64,000 bases of DNA. It comes from Cymodocea nodosa. Taxonomy: Eukaryota > Streptophyta > Magnoliopsida > Alismatales > Cymodoceaceae. Both the position numbers and the translations under genes were made by a program. Within the stretch, counting starts at the first letter, position 1. Each line of letters starts with the position of its first letter. Shown piece by piece: positions 12,580 to 25,279 of the stretch. The notes below the pieces were generated by a model, which made no database searches, was not told the origin of the DNA, and was given only the letters and a program-made list of their open reading frames with translations. Location of the stretch: contig CM072340.1 in assembly GCA_036874045.1 (NCBI GenBank), positions 4,665,001-4,729,000 on the forward strand, written 5' to 3'.

Positions 12580-14852
12580 ATGATGGTCTCCAAGTTCTAC
12601 AAAGGTCGTGGCAGAGGAAAAGGCAAAAGCAGAGGAGATGCAAAAGGAAAAGAAATAGAGAATGATGAAATTCCACGTACTTGGTTCAAGAAAATATTTC
12701 GAGTGGACAAAAGGTTAGCAGAAATTTATAGTGAATATTTCTTTCCTGAAGGTATACTAAATGAAGTTAGACAAGAACTCCAAAATACTGATGCTAGTAT
12801 TACATGCATGGGGATTCGAAGTAAATTTGATAGAGAATACAGAATGAAATGTGCTCAGATTGCATTTTTGGAACAGTATGCAAAATATTTGGAAAAAGAT
12901 GTAGGTTCATCAAATAGAACTCCTCAAACTCCTATAAATGGTACAAGACTACATGCATTTGAGGAAGAGCATGAATCAGCTATCCCTACTCCTTTATATT
13001 CAAAACAAGTAGAATCAAATATTGCTGTAGACAAATCAAAAGTTGATAGTCTTCGAAAGGCCGTTGCAATAGAAAGTACCTTTGAAGAATTAAAGTAGAA
13101 AACTTTTATGGAGCAATTTGAAAAGAAAACAGCAATACTTGAAGAAGAGAAACAGAAATGTTATAGAAAAAGAAAAATTAGAAAAATTATGTCTAAGGAA
13201 ACAAAGTCTATTGGAAAAGGACAATCAGATGAAAATTTATTTCCAAAGGACAATGTATGTCTAGACATTGTACCGTATTGTGCATTTGATAAACTCATCA
13301 ATTCCAAACACACTGAAACTGATGAAGATAATGAAACTTTATTTTCCCTTGCTAGAAAGTTTGAGAAGAAATACAAGTCAAATATGAGATCAAGTTTTTC
13401 TATTAGTACAAGTCCTGATGATGTAGAAATTGACAAATCAGAGCATCAGGCACCTCACATTGAACAAGTTATTACAGATATAATTGACAATGTTGAGGCA
13501 GTAACTAGTTCACAGGCTGAATTGTCTAGAGTAGCAGATATTGAAAATGTTAAGACTCTAGAAGAGCTGAAAGTTAACCAGCCTTCTTCAGAATCTATAG
13601 AAGCAGAGTTTGAGAATTCACAACATGAATCAATGGAAATATCTGTTGAATAGAATGAACAATTACAGACAGATACACCGACTGTAGAATTTGTGGAAAA
13701 ATTGAACTCTGAACATTCTCTAAAGACTGAACAGATGAATGTTGAGCATATTGACAATATTCCTAACACTGTTGAAGCTGAAGAATCAAGCTTACCTGAG
13801 CAGCTTCAAGATAATATTTTGGAAGAGGAACAACATGACATTCATTTTGAAGAAGAAGTTCCTGAAGATGAATTAAACTCTGAATCACGGCTTTTGGTAT
13901 CACTTTCTTTAGGTACAATATTACAAATTCAAGGTAATACAATTCATTTTAGATCCAAAGAAGCATTGCAGAAATACAATAATCTGATTACATGTTAGAT
14001 TCTACATGCTCGTCCAATAAAATTCAGAAATTTGATGGAAATAAGAGATTTGTTTGAGTTTCAAGGCCTCATTAAATTCTTGCCAGTAGGAACGAAATGG
14101 AAGTAATACACAGAGCTTATTGCAGCTTTTTATAGCAATCTGGTCAAGAATGGAAATTTTCTGAAAACTCAAATAAATGAACAAGAGTTTATATTGTCTC
14201 TTGAGTTAATTTTTGAAGTTTTAGGATTAAAGAATGAAGGTGTTGTTGTTACAAATAGATTTGACATGATAAGACAACTAGAATGGAACATTCAATCTTT
14301 ATCAAAAATTCCAGATGTATATTCTGAAATGAGATTAATGGAAAATTTGAATGTAGAGGCAAGGTTTATTGCAAATATATTGCATGCAAATTTATTTCAA
14401 AGAGTTGGACACAATTTGGAAGTCAGTAGAAGCTGTTTATATGCAACTTATGTCCTGCTAAATAGAATTCAAATAAATTGGTTTGTTGTTTTTATGTCTC
14501 AACTACAGCATATGAGTTCAAAGTTATCTTATGGTGATGCTGTATGTAGAATCCTTGCAAGCCAATTGACTTTATCTAACTGGCCCTTTGAAACTAAAGG
14601 CATGAGAGCATTTAGTGTTAAAGATTTGCAAAAATTCCAGGCCATGCATAAACCTCAATGACAACATCAACAACAACCTGATTATACACACCATATACAA
14701 CAACAACAACAAAGTTATTCAGTTCAAGCAGAACAGCAAACCCAGCTACCTCCTCACTTAGATGCAGTGCTTAACGACATCAGAAATGATATTAGGCATC
14801 TAGGAGATAAAATATGTAATGCTATGAGTGATATACTTAGGAGGGATCGATA
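12580..14852 (+). pseudogene. Element A third ORF (env-position protein)
   Basis: Extra ORF region after pol. The N-terminus is basic and RG-rich (KFYKGRGRGKGKSRGDAKGK). A folded-looking segment follows (FKKIFRVDKRLAEIYSEYFF ... EEEHESAIPTPLYSKQ), then a long acidic Glu/Ser-rich middle (about 13170-13900). The conserved domain has KEALQKYNNL, MEIRDLFEFQGLIKFLP and LIFEVLGLKNEG, and the C-terminus is Gln-rich (14660-14760), ending near LRRDR. I see no signal peptide or obvious membrane segment. The FYxNL ... ELIxxVLGL pattern resembles the plant-retroelement third-ORF domain often labelled putative plant transposon protein or env-like in Athila relatives. The true function is unknown. It is broken a few times; copies lie in B and C and a relative in H. 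The start was chosen at the first ATG pair after the TATTTAAA box. Confidence 0.72.
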
Positions 14853-15351
14853 ACTGTTTTTGTTTGTTTCTAAATACAAAATGTAATGTTTGTATTACTT
14901 GTTTGATTCATTGAACAATACATTTTTCTGTAAAAATGTTCAATTATTATTCTTGTTTACAGAAAGAGTTGTTGTAATTATATCTCGTATATATATATAT
15001 ATTCTCTATAATTATCTTTTTGATTAATGACAAAAAGGAGGAGAAATATTATAAAAAGATGATTACGATCTTAATTGCATATATATATTATAAAATGAGA
15101 TGCTATTTAAATAGTTATTGCAATCTAACAGATGATAATTAGAAAACTGATACTTATATAATTATTGACATCTAAGAGTTTTAGTTCTGAGAGGTAAAAT
15201 TTACACAAACAATAGAAATAAGCTTAAGTGAACTTAAGTCAACAAACAAGTTTGTTGAATTAAAAGTTAATCCAACGAAGGTGCTTTGTTGAGTTAAACA
15301 TATTTCATAATTGATTTAATATGGTTTTGTCATCATAAAAAAGGGGGAGAT
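14853..15351 (+). other. Element A 3' untranslated region with polypurine tracts
   Basis: Non-coding. It contains GACAAAAAGGAGGAGAAAT near 15029-15047 and the terminal tract AAAAAAGGGGGAGAT (about 15337-15351) directly before the 3' LTR. The repeated tract fits the multiple-purine-tract habit of Sireviruses. AACTCAACGAAGG and GTTGAGTTAAAC motifs lie at 15260-15300. Confidence 0.8.
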
Positions 15352-17011
15352 TGTTGAGTATTTTGTTTTAATGATGTGTGCTGAATGAATATAATAATAT
15401 TTGCTCAATTACTATTGCTTGTGAAAAGAAATTAAAATCATCAATTAATACAAAAAAAGCTTAATGGTATAAATACTTGTCTGTATTGGATCTGAAGTTA
15501 ATAACTAGTCGTTTCGTTGCAGTAATATCTCATTTAACTAAACGTTAAGTTAACATGTGTTTTTATTGAAAAACATGATATGTTTTAAAGTTATATCTTC
15601 TGTATCATGAATAGTGCACGTTTAGACAACTCGTTAAGTTAGAGGCTTAAAGGTTAAAATAGGTCACGTGATAACTCGTTAAGTTAGTGAGTAAAAGAAG
15701 AGATGAACTCGTTAAGTTAGTGTTATACACGTGGTGAAATTATAAGTTACGAATGTTGTATTGTATCACGTGAGGTGCACATGTTTAACTCGTTAAGTTA
15801 ACATAACTAAACGCATTGAGTTGCTATATTGAACACTAAGGCAACGCGTTAGGTTAGTGTTATAAACTTAAGTTGTTATTTTTTGCACGTGGTAAAATTC
15901 TTGTTATAAAAGCATTTGTTCATGACTGAATCGGTGAGTTAAAGCTTTCTTCGAAGACTTACAGTCGTAACTATCCGAAAGGTAACTTAAGTCTTGTTTT
16001 CAAGGATTGACACGTGTCTCACTAGTTTTATCATATAAAGAGTTTTGCAGTGACTTACAACCATAACAATCTGAAACTTAAACTATTTTCAGTGAGTTAT
16101 CATTTAACCTTCCAAAAGTAAGGTTAAGTTGGTTCGTTGAGTTAGCAAAACACCACGAACTTAATTCGTTGAATTAGCTATAGTACTTGTCACGTGAAAT
16201 GGCACATGAGGAACTTGTTAAGTTAGAAATGTTAAGTTATATATATATACTTGTGTTACTCATTTAGTTAACATTAAAGTAACAACTTCGTATTATACTT
16301 GATGGAAAATTCTTTGGACGAGAAAGTTTATTTTGCAGGAAATTTTTCAGAGATCCAGGACTGATGATTAAAGAAAATTCGAAATATAAACGTGGGTTAG
16401 AACATGTGTGTTTTGATGAAGGAAAAAGAAAAAATGTGGAGAAGTGGAAAACTAGTAGTAGTTAAACGTGAAGGATATGCATGAAATGAAGATATAGTAT
16501 AAAAGGCATAGATTCTCATTGATCAAACCATCCCTGCACACCAAAAGAAAAATCTTTTTCAGGGATCAAAAACACCTCTTCGGGCAAAATCTCTCAAGTG
16601 GAAGAAAATTCAGTGAAGTAGAAAAAGGTTAAATTTATGTCGTTGAAGATTTGAAGTATCAAGTGAAAGCAAATTTGGTGAAGTAGAGAAAGACAAGATA
16701 TTCGTCACTAAAGAATTGCTGAAGAAGAAAAAGAAAGATCTCAAACAGGGAGAAAAGTTTAAATTCCGCAAATTAGTTTTCTCTATTTGTAGTTATGAAA
16801 TTGTTTAGATGATACATGGTATCGAGTTATAATTGCATCTACAATTTCTTAGGAGAATTGAATTGTACATTGTAATTGAAACCTTGAATAAAAATGATTT
16901 TATGAAAACAATGTCTCGACTTATTTTTGAGCATTAAAGTTTCAATTATATTTCAGAAAATATTAAAAATACACAATTCACCCATTTCTTGTGTAGCCAT
17001 ACGATCCTACA
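15352..17011 (+). repeat. Element A 3' LTR
   Basis: It runs from TGTTGAGTATTTTG to ...CGATCCTACA, about 1.66 kb, same subtype as the 5' LTR. Downstream, LTR B resumes with AACACGTGTCG. Confidence 0.94.
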
Positions 17012-17728
17012 AACACGTGTCGTTACCTAAAACCATGACTTAAGTTACCTTCCGGATAGTTACGACTATAAGCCTCCGAAAAACTTTAACTCACCGATTC
17101 AGTAATAAACAAATGTTTTTATAATAAGAATTTTACCACATGCAAAAATAACAACTTAAGTTTATAACGCTAACCTAACGCGTTGCCTTAGTGTTCAATA
17201 TAGCAACTCAACGCGTTTAGTTATGCTAACTTAACGAGTTAAACATGTGCACCTCACGTGATACAATATAACATTCGTAACTTATAATTTCACCACGTGT
17301 ATAACACTAACTTAACGAGTTCGTTTCTTCTTTTACTCACTAACTTAACGAGTTCTCATGTGACCTATTTTAACCTTTAAGCCTCTAACTTAACGAGTTC
17401 TCACGTGACCTCTATACAAATAACACTCTAACTTAACGAGTTGTCTTAACGTGCACTGTTCATGATATAGAAGATATAACTTTAAAACATATCATGCTTT
17501 TCAATAAAAACACCGGTTAACTTAACGTTTAGTTAAATGAGAAATTAATGCAATGAAACGACTAGTTATTAACTTAGTATAATTTCAGATCCAATATAGA
17601 TAAGTATTTATGTCAGTAAGCTTTTTCTGTATTAATTAATGATTTTCATTTCTTTTCACAAGCAATAGTAATTGAGCAAATATGATTATTTTCATTCAGC
17701 ACACATCATCAAAACAAAATACTCAACA
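17012..17728 (-). repeat. Element B 3' LTR, right piece
   Basis: Continuation of 2715-3727 after element A, ending ...ATACTCAACA. Together the pieces make about 1.72 kb, the usual family length. The reverse polypurine tract AATCTCCCCCTTTTT follows at 17729-17743. Confidence 0.92.
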
Positions 17729-18224
17729 ATCTCCCCCTTTTTGATGATGACAAAACCATATTAAATCAATTATGAAATATGTTTTACTCAACAAAGCACC
17801 TTCGTTGGGTTAACTTTTCATTCAACAAACCAGTTTGTAGACTTAAGTTTACTTAAGCTTATTTCGATTGTTTGTGTAAATTTCACCTCTCCAAACTAAA
17901 GCTTTCAGATGTCAATAATTATATAAGTATCGGTTTTCTAATTATCATCTGTCAGATTACAATAACCATTTAAATATCATCTCTCTTTATAATATATGCA
18001 ATTAAAATCATAATCATCTTTTTATAATATTTCTCCCCCTTTTTGTAACTAATCAAAAAGATAATTACAGAGAATATATATATAGTAAGAGATATATTTA
18101 CAACAACTCTTTCTGTAAACACTAATAAGAATAGAATACATTTACAGATACAAATGTATTATTCAATGAATCAAACAAGGAATACAAACATTACATTTTG
18201 TATTCAGAAACAAACAAAAACAGT
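17729..18224 (-). other. Element B 3' untranslated region
   Basis: Non-coding, colinear with 14853-15351 of A. The terminal purine tract is at 17729-17743 and a second C-run (TTCTCCCCCTTTTTGT) near 18031-18046. Confidence 0.8.
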
Positions 18225-20067
18225 TATCAACCCCTCCTAAGTATATCACTTATAGCATTACATATTTTATCTCCTAGATGCCTAATATCATTTCTGATGT
18301 CATTAAGCACTGCATCTAAGTCAGGAGGTAGTTGGGTTTGATATTCTGCTTGAACTGAATAGCTTTGTTGTTGTTGTTGTTGCATATGGTCTGTACAATC
18401 AGGTTGTTGTTGTTGTCGTTGAGGTTTATGCATGAGCTAGAATCATTGCAAATCTTTTACAATAAATGCTCTCATGCCTTTAGTTTTAGAGGGCCAGTCG
18501 GATCAATTCAATTGGCTTGCAATGAGTCTACATATAGCATCACCATAAAATAACTTTGAACTCATATGCTGTAGTTGAGAAGTGAAAACATCAAACCAAT
18601 TGACTTGAATTCTATTCAATAGGCCATAAGTTACATATAAATAGCTTCTGCTGACTTCCAAATTGTGTCCAACTCTCTAAAAGAAATTTGCATACAATAT
18701 ATTTGCAATGAACCTTGCCTCTGCATTCAGATTTTCCATTAATCTCATTTCAGAATATACATCTAGAATTTTTCATAAAGATTGAATGTTCCATTCCAGT
18801 TGTCTAATCATGTCAAATCTGTTTGTAACAACAACACCTTCATTCTTTAATCCCAAAACTTCAAAAATTAACTTAGGAGATAATGTGAACTCCTGTTGAT
18901 TTATTTGAGTTTTCAGTATATTGTCATTCTTGACCAGATTGCTATAAAAAGCTACAATAAGCTCTCAAATAGATCTCTTATTTCCATTAAATTTTTGAAT
19001 TTTATTGGACGAGCATGCAGAATCTGACATGTAATCAAATTATTGTATTTCTGCAATGCTTCTTCAGATCTAAAATGAATTGAATTACCTTGAATTTGTA
19101 ATACTGTACACAAAGAAGTTGATACCTGAAGCTATGATTCTGAATTTATTTCATCTTTAGGAATCTCTTCTGCAAAATGAATGTCATTTTGTTCCTTTGT
19201 CAAAATATTATCTTGAAGCTGCTCAGGTAAGCTTGATTCTTCAGCTTCAATAGTGTAAGGAACATTTTCAATATGCTTAGCATTCATCTATTCAGTCTTT
19301 ATAGAATCTTCAAAGTTCAATTTTTCCACAAATTCTACAACCAGTGTATTTGTCTGAAATTATTCATTTTGTTCAACAGATATTTCTATTAAGACATGCT
19401 GTGAATTCTCTGACTCTACTTCTATAGATTCTGAAGAAGGCTGGTTCACTTTTAGCTCTTCTGGAGTCTTAACATTTTCAATATCTACTACTCTAGACAA
19501 TTCTGCCTATGAACTAGTTACTGCCTCAACATTTTCAATTATATCTGCAATAACTTGTTCAATGTCAGGTGTCTAATGCTTTGATTTTTCAATTTCTGCA
19601 TCATAAGGACTTGTACTAATAGAAAAACTTGAGCTCATATTTGACTTGTATTTCTTCTCAAGCTTTCTAGTAAGGGAAAATAAAGTCTCATTATCTTCAT
19701 CCGTTTCAGTATGTTCGGAACTGATGAGTTTATTAGATGCACAATAAGGTACAATGTCTAGATATACATTGTCCTTTGGAAATAAATTTTCATCTGATTT
19801 TCCTTTTTCAATAGACTTTGTTTCCTTAGACATAATTTTTCTAACTTTCCTTCTATTATAACATTTCTATTTCTCCTCTTCAAGTATTGTTGTTTTCTTT
19901 TTCAAATTGCTCCATAAAAGTTTTCTGCTTTAGTTCTTCAAAGGCACTTTCTATTGCTATAGCCTTTCGAAGACTTTCAACTTTTCTTTTATCAACAACA
20001 ATAATTGATAAAAGCAATATTTGATAATATTTCCTTTGCCACGACCTTTGTAGAACTTGGAGACCAT
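18225..20067 (-). pseudogene. Element B third ORF (env-position protein)
   Basis: Minus-strand copy of the A third ORF. Recognisable pieces are the start region with VDKRKVESLRKAIAIESAFEELKQKTFMEQFEK (19880-20113), the acidic middle MSKETKSIEKGKSDENLFPKD (19573-19833) and the Gln-rich tail (HKPQRQQQQPDCTDHMQQQQ; 18227-18433) ending LRRG. The tail holds a run of glutamines and then a short helical-looking segment, DAVLNDIRNDIRHLGDKI. It is more decayed than in A and C, with many breaks. Confidence 0.75.
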
Positions 20068-21638
20068 CGTCGTAGGTTGTAACAGTAACAAGCAGGAAAT
20101 AGTTTCTTGACAAAGTTTACAAATAACCTAAGTGCCCGTGTAATAAGTGTTTAAATAGGGTTTTAGGCAAATAACTCAATGGGAAGAGAAGTCGAGTTTA
20201 GATATTAAATAAATATTGAATAAAGTTTATTCAATCAAGGTACTCAAAATATTCAAGTATAACTCATTGAGTTAACTAACCTAACGAGTAAAACGCTGTC
20301 TAGAGGCATTTTTACACGTTACCTTATCTAACATAACGTCTAGTTAGTACACTTAAAACAATTTTCGAATGCTTCCAACTGAAACATTCCGAACACATCA
20401 CAATAGCTATACCTTATTATTTTCTTGAGAACATTGTATACTATTCTAACATTCTTGTCCTTTGAATCTAAAATAGTTTGTTTGTCTTTTTAAATTATTT
20501 CATCAAGATTTTAAGAGGACATTAATTCAGATTAACCAAGATTTGTATTCTGAATTATATTAATCTGTTTTTGGACATTGTTAATCCTACCCCTACAAAT
20601 ATACTTTATATATATATTCAATAACATACAAAATATACTTGTATAACAATAGATGTTAAGTATAACTATACTTTTAAATTTTCTTTTCAGAAACTTCTAT
20701 TATTCTGACTTCATCAGAAATGATTTCCAGAATCAATTCCTACTATATATGAATCAAAACACAACTTTGAACTCTATATGATTAATTCAAGGAGAATAAA
20801 AAAATGTATCTCAAATAAACGTTTTCAAAAGTACTAATGTTGATTCAATAAATCATTAGTCATATTGGTAGAAACTATATGCGATTCAAAGATATCCGTA
20901 ATTAATGAAACAACTTTTTCTTTTCAAAACAGTAAATATTGATAATTTTCTTTAAAAGTTAGTTTGAAAAGCTTGAATCATACAAGAGCTTTCTAATGTA
21001 CCTGTGTAATGAGCTTTCAGTCAACAATCCCAGATCTGATCAGGACCTTAGGTTGCCAGATTTAAAGAATCCTTTTTTAGGATAACAATCTTTACATACC
21101 TATCTGCTCAGGTACAAAAGGCTCGTGATCAAATTGATCAATAAACTCTCAAAGATTTTCACTTTGTAAGCACTTTTCATTTTAAGCACAGTATATATGT
21201 ATTCCATTAATACAGATGCAATAAAACACAAATCTCATACAATTTTTACTTCTATGATTTTACTGAGAATATGAATCAGTTTCAATAAGCTTATACTTTT
21301 GATTAAAAGTTTAAGATGAGTTACATATAACTTATTCTACAAGTTTAATCAATTAAGTCAAATTTATGCATGATCATATGCACTTTTCTTGATGCAATTT
21401 CAGAATGTCAGAAGTATTTAATGTTTTTCATTTACACTTCCACTTAAAATCGTAAAAACCATTAAAATTGATAAACTACTTAAAATCAATAAGATACTAC
21501 TATGATTTTACAATAAATACATAGTATCTTAAGTAGTAGTTTAGATATTACTTTAGATATTTATGATAAGTATATAATATCTATGAGGTGAACAACATCA
21601 TCAATACTATTTATCTTTTTATGTGGAGTTTAAGCATT
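20068..21638 (-). other. Spacer and promoter-like block, element B
   Basis: Non-coding counterpart of 10976-12579. The reversed TATTTAAA is at 20150-20157, with AACTCATTGAGTTAACTAACC-type motifs around 20263-20290 and a C-run (reverse purine tract) near 20590. Confidence 0.65.
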
Positions 21639-23465
21639 TTACACATCACATAGCCTACAAATACACAAATTTAATCTAATGTTGCAGAATGTATTTTCGT
21701 CTAGAGGTTTTGTAAATATATCAACTAATTGAGTTTTACTAGACACAAATTCTAATTTAATTTTTCCTTTAATTACGTTATCTCTTAGAAAATGATGTCT
21801 AACCTCTATATGCTTTGCTCTTGAATGTAATACAGGATTTTTGGAAAGATTTATTGCAGAACTACTGTCAGAATAAATCTCAATTGTATCATAAGATAAT
21901 CCAAAATCTTCTAAAGTTTGCCTTATCCACAGAATCTGAGTGCAACACAATGCAGCAGCAACATATTCAGCTTCTGTAGTAGAAAGTACAATACAGTTTT
22001 GCTTTTTACTAAACCATGACATCAAATTATTTCCAAATAATTGACATGTGCCATTGGTACTCTTTCTATCAAATTTAGATCTTGCATAATCAGCATCAGT
22101 ATATCCTATAAGATCTATAGAACTATCCTTAAAATAATACAATCTGAAATTTTTAGTTCCTTGTATATATCTAAATATTCTTTTAACTGCAATTGAGTGT
22201 GATTCTTCAAGATTAGTTTAAAATCTAGCACAAACACACACAACAAACATAATATCAGGTCTACTGGCAGTCAAAAAAAGTAAAGAACCAATCATACTTC
22301 TGTATTTTCTTTGATCTACTGATTTTCCTATGTCATCAATATCTAACTTTAAAGAAGTACTCATAGGAGTTCCTTGAATCTTTGTATCATTAAAATTAAA
22401 TTTCTTAAGCATTTCATCTGCATATTTTTCTTGATTTAAAAGTATACCTTTATCCATTTGCTTAATTTGAAGTTCTAGTAAATATGAAAGTTCTCCTATC
22501 ATACTCATTTCAAACTAATTAGTCATTTCTTCAGAGAATATTTTTATCAGCTTATCAAAGGTTGCTCCAAAGATTATATCATCCACGTATATTTGAACAA
22601 CAATCTGATCTTTACCATCTCTCTTGATAAATAGAGTATGATTCACTTTTCCCATGATATAGCCTTTTTCTATTAAAAAAGTTAGATAATCTTTCATACC
22701 ATGATCTAGGTGCTTGCTTCAAACCATATAAGGCTTTCTTCAATTTATACACAAAGTCAGGATTTTTAATATCTTCAAATCCAGGTGGTTGTTTTACATA
22801 GACTTCTTCATTAATTAAACCATTTAGAAATGCACTCTTTACATTCATTTCATATAATTTAAAATCCATAGAACAAGCATAGGCCAATAATATTCTAATA
22901 CTTTCTAACTTAGCCATAGGAGCAAATGTTTCATCATAATCTAGTCCTTCTTCTTGTGTATACCCTTATGCAACTAATCTAGCTTTGTTCCTTATAACTT
23001 GACCAGTTTTGTTAGTTTTGTTTCTACAGATCCACTTTGTACCTATTATGGACTGATTTTCTGGTGGAGAGACTAATTCCCAAACATCATTTCTGCTGAA
23101 TTGATTTAGTTCTTCTTGCATTGCCACTATCCAATTTTCATTAGATAATGCTTCTTCTATATTCTTTGGTTCCACCATAGAAATAAACATATACATACTA
23201 TTTAAATTTACTGAAGCTCTAGTTTTAACTCCCTCATTAATATTACCAATGACTTGAGTAATGGGATGTGAAGAAGAATAACACCAATTTCTCTGATTTT
23301 CCTCAATATTCTCATCAACATCTGAAGGTCCATCACTTTCATCATTAGTTTGATCATTTAAGTTCATATTTTTGATTTTCTCAGATAAATCTTCAATCTC
23401 TTTATTAATCTCTAACTCTTTTGGGAGATTGATCATATCATCATTATCAGCTTTAGATTGAGATT
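21639..23465 (-). pseudogene. Element B pol remnant: reverse transcriptase and RNase H
   Basis: Minus strand. Reverse transcriptase pieces are EEALSNENWIVAMQEELNQF (about 23050-23170), [33 protein letters not shown] and the YVDD-containing [12 protein letters not shown]. RNase H has YTDADYARSKFDRKST, VLSTTEAEYVAAALCC and HIEVRHHFLRDN (21639-22142). Protease and integrase domains are not visible anywhere in B, so it may have moved as a non-autonomous copy or have lost them afterwards. Several breaks. Confidence 0.88.
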
Positions 23466-23529
23466 CTCTTAGTTTTAATTTATCTATCTCTAATTCAAGT
23501 TCATTTATATTGTTTCTCAACATTTCATT

Positions 23530-24926
23530 TTCAGATTCTATCTTTAATTTTTCAGCATTTGTATTCTATATTTGTTCATGCAAGACACATACATTAAATC
23601 TAAATTTATGCAAATCTCTAGCATGATTTTCATTATCACATTTAAACTTTTCTAAAGTAGTAGACATGAAACAATTTTCTTCTTTCACAATGGATAAAGA
23701 GTTTCTAATATTCTTATTTTCTAGTTTAGAAACTTTAAGTTTTTGTAATAATGCATGATAAGCACAAAATAATTCATCAAAGTTAAAATCTGAATGACTT
23801 TCAAGATCAAATATTACCTCAAACTCATCTGCCATGAAGCACACATGAGCAACATCTTCTAACTCTTGTTCTCCTTCTGAATGTGAAGATTTTGATGATG
23901 ATTCCTCAAATTCAGACTCTTCAGACGTGTCATCCCAAGTGACCTTCAAAGCCTTTTTCTTGTAAAACTTTTTCTGAGTTTTCTAAGTCGTCTTCTACTG
24001 ATTTGTCTTACTTTGCTTTTCATTTTTCCTTATAGGACAATCTGGAGAAAGATGTCCAGGTTTCTTGCAGTTGTAACATACATACTTTCTAAATGAAGAA
24101 TTCTTGTCATTTAGTGATTTTGACGTTGAGGGTTTATCATTCTTGTTCCTTTGCTATTTCCTAGCTTTCCATGCTTTTTTGAATTTCCTAGTTAGCAAAA
24201 TCAAATCCTCATTAGAATCAATAGATATATTAGAATCTGAATTAATTTCAAAGGCTATTTCTTTCTTCATTTTTAGTTTGTTGTGACTCAATGATTCATT
24301 TAATTGAACTTCATAAGTTGTTAAGTTTGCTATAAGTTCATTCATGGTATAAACATTTAAATCTCGTGATTCCTCAATTGATGTTACTTTCTGAGACCAT
24401 TTAAAACTTAGGGATCTGAGAATTTTCCTCACCAAATCCTTCTGTTCAAAATTCTTTCCTAAGCATTTTAAAGAGTTTATGATATCAAGAAATCTGGAAA
24501 ACATCTCAGAAATACTTTCGTCTTCATGCATTTTAAAGAGTTCATACTTATGAATCAACATGTTTATTTTAGTCTCTTTAACTTGAGAAGTACCTTCATG
24601 TGAAACTTCTAATGCATGCCACACCTCATAATCAGATTTATATGCTGACACTTTACTGAACTGTTCATAACTCAATGCACAAAATAAAATATTTAAGCCC
24701 TTAGCATTTAGAGTTTCATTTTCTTTTCAGTAATTCTCCAAGAATTATAAGGGGTAGATAACAGAGTATATGGTTTAGAAATCATGAACCACAACTTATG
24801 ATCTATACTTTGAAGAAAAACAATCATCCTATATTTCCAATATTCAAAATTTATTCCATCAAATAAATGAGGATGATTAAGATTTTGGACTTCATATAAA
24901 GAAAAATTACCATTTCCAATAGCCAT
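23530..24926 (-). pseudogene. Element B gag
   Basis: Minus strand. It shows the gag N-terminus MAIGNGNFSLYEVQNLNHP at 24926 (the clearest start in the three copies), then FDGINFEYWKYRM, MLIHKYELFKMHEDESISEM and the zinc-knuckle region near 24040-24080. The acidic segment and part of the coiled coil are at 23566-23949. The start is supported by the ATG and by conserved sequence in A and C. Broken in several places. Confidence 0.88.
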
Positions 24927-25112
24927 CTTACCTTAGATTTTTCAACCTATTTGATTTTAAAAAGTCTAAAAACTTTAGAACAACTTGAGCCTTAAATCAA
25001 GAAAGTTAAACGTATGCTCAGATATTAATTTCTGTTTAAAAACAAGGAAGGTAAAATAAACAATGATATTAAATAAGTTGGTATCGATTTTATATAAAAG
25101 ATTATTAACCTG

Positions 25113-25124
25113 TCTCTGATACCA
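25113..25124 (-). other. Primer-binding site, element B
   Basis: TCTCTGATACCA, the reverse complement of the iMet primer site with one mismatch. It lies two bases from the LTR at 25127. Confidence 0.85.
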
Positions 25125-25126
25125 CT

Positions 25127-25279
25127 AGTAAGATCGTATGGCTACACAAGAGGGGGGTGAATTGTGTTTTTCAATTGTTTTGAATATAATTGAAATTTTA
25201 AAACTCAGAAACAAGTCAAGACACTGTTTTCATAAAATCATTTTTATTCAAGGTTTCAAATACAATATACAATTCAATT
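25127..25279 (-). repeat. Element B 5' LTR, left piece
   Basis: Starts AGTAAGATCG, a decayed TGTAGGATCG terminus. It is interrupted at 25279 by element C and continues at 41330. Confidence 0.9.

Larger units (their letters stand above)
3728..17011 (+). mobile_element. Copia element A (Sirevirus-like), nearly complete layout
   Basis: Full LTR-internal-LTR layout of about 13.3 kb on the plus strand: 5' LTR 3728-5397, primer site 5400-5411, gag, pol, spacer, third ORF, purine tract, 3' LTR 15352-17011. It lies in the left LTR of B, with target duplication GACAC (3723-3727) and AACAC (17012-17016). All parts are present in order, but the reading frames carry several breaks, so it is a fossil. 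In the first 270 or so aligned LTR bases I count about 15 differences, mostly transitions. At commonly used plant LTR rates this suggests an insertion on the order of two million years ago; treat that as a rough hand estimate. Confidence 0.95.

Noticed and set aside
23566-23949. Coiled-coil segment considered as a captured host gene fragment
   Set aside because: The same coiled coil is present, colinear, in A, B and C between the gag zinc knuckle and the protease, so it belongs to the Sirevirus-type gag.
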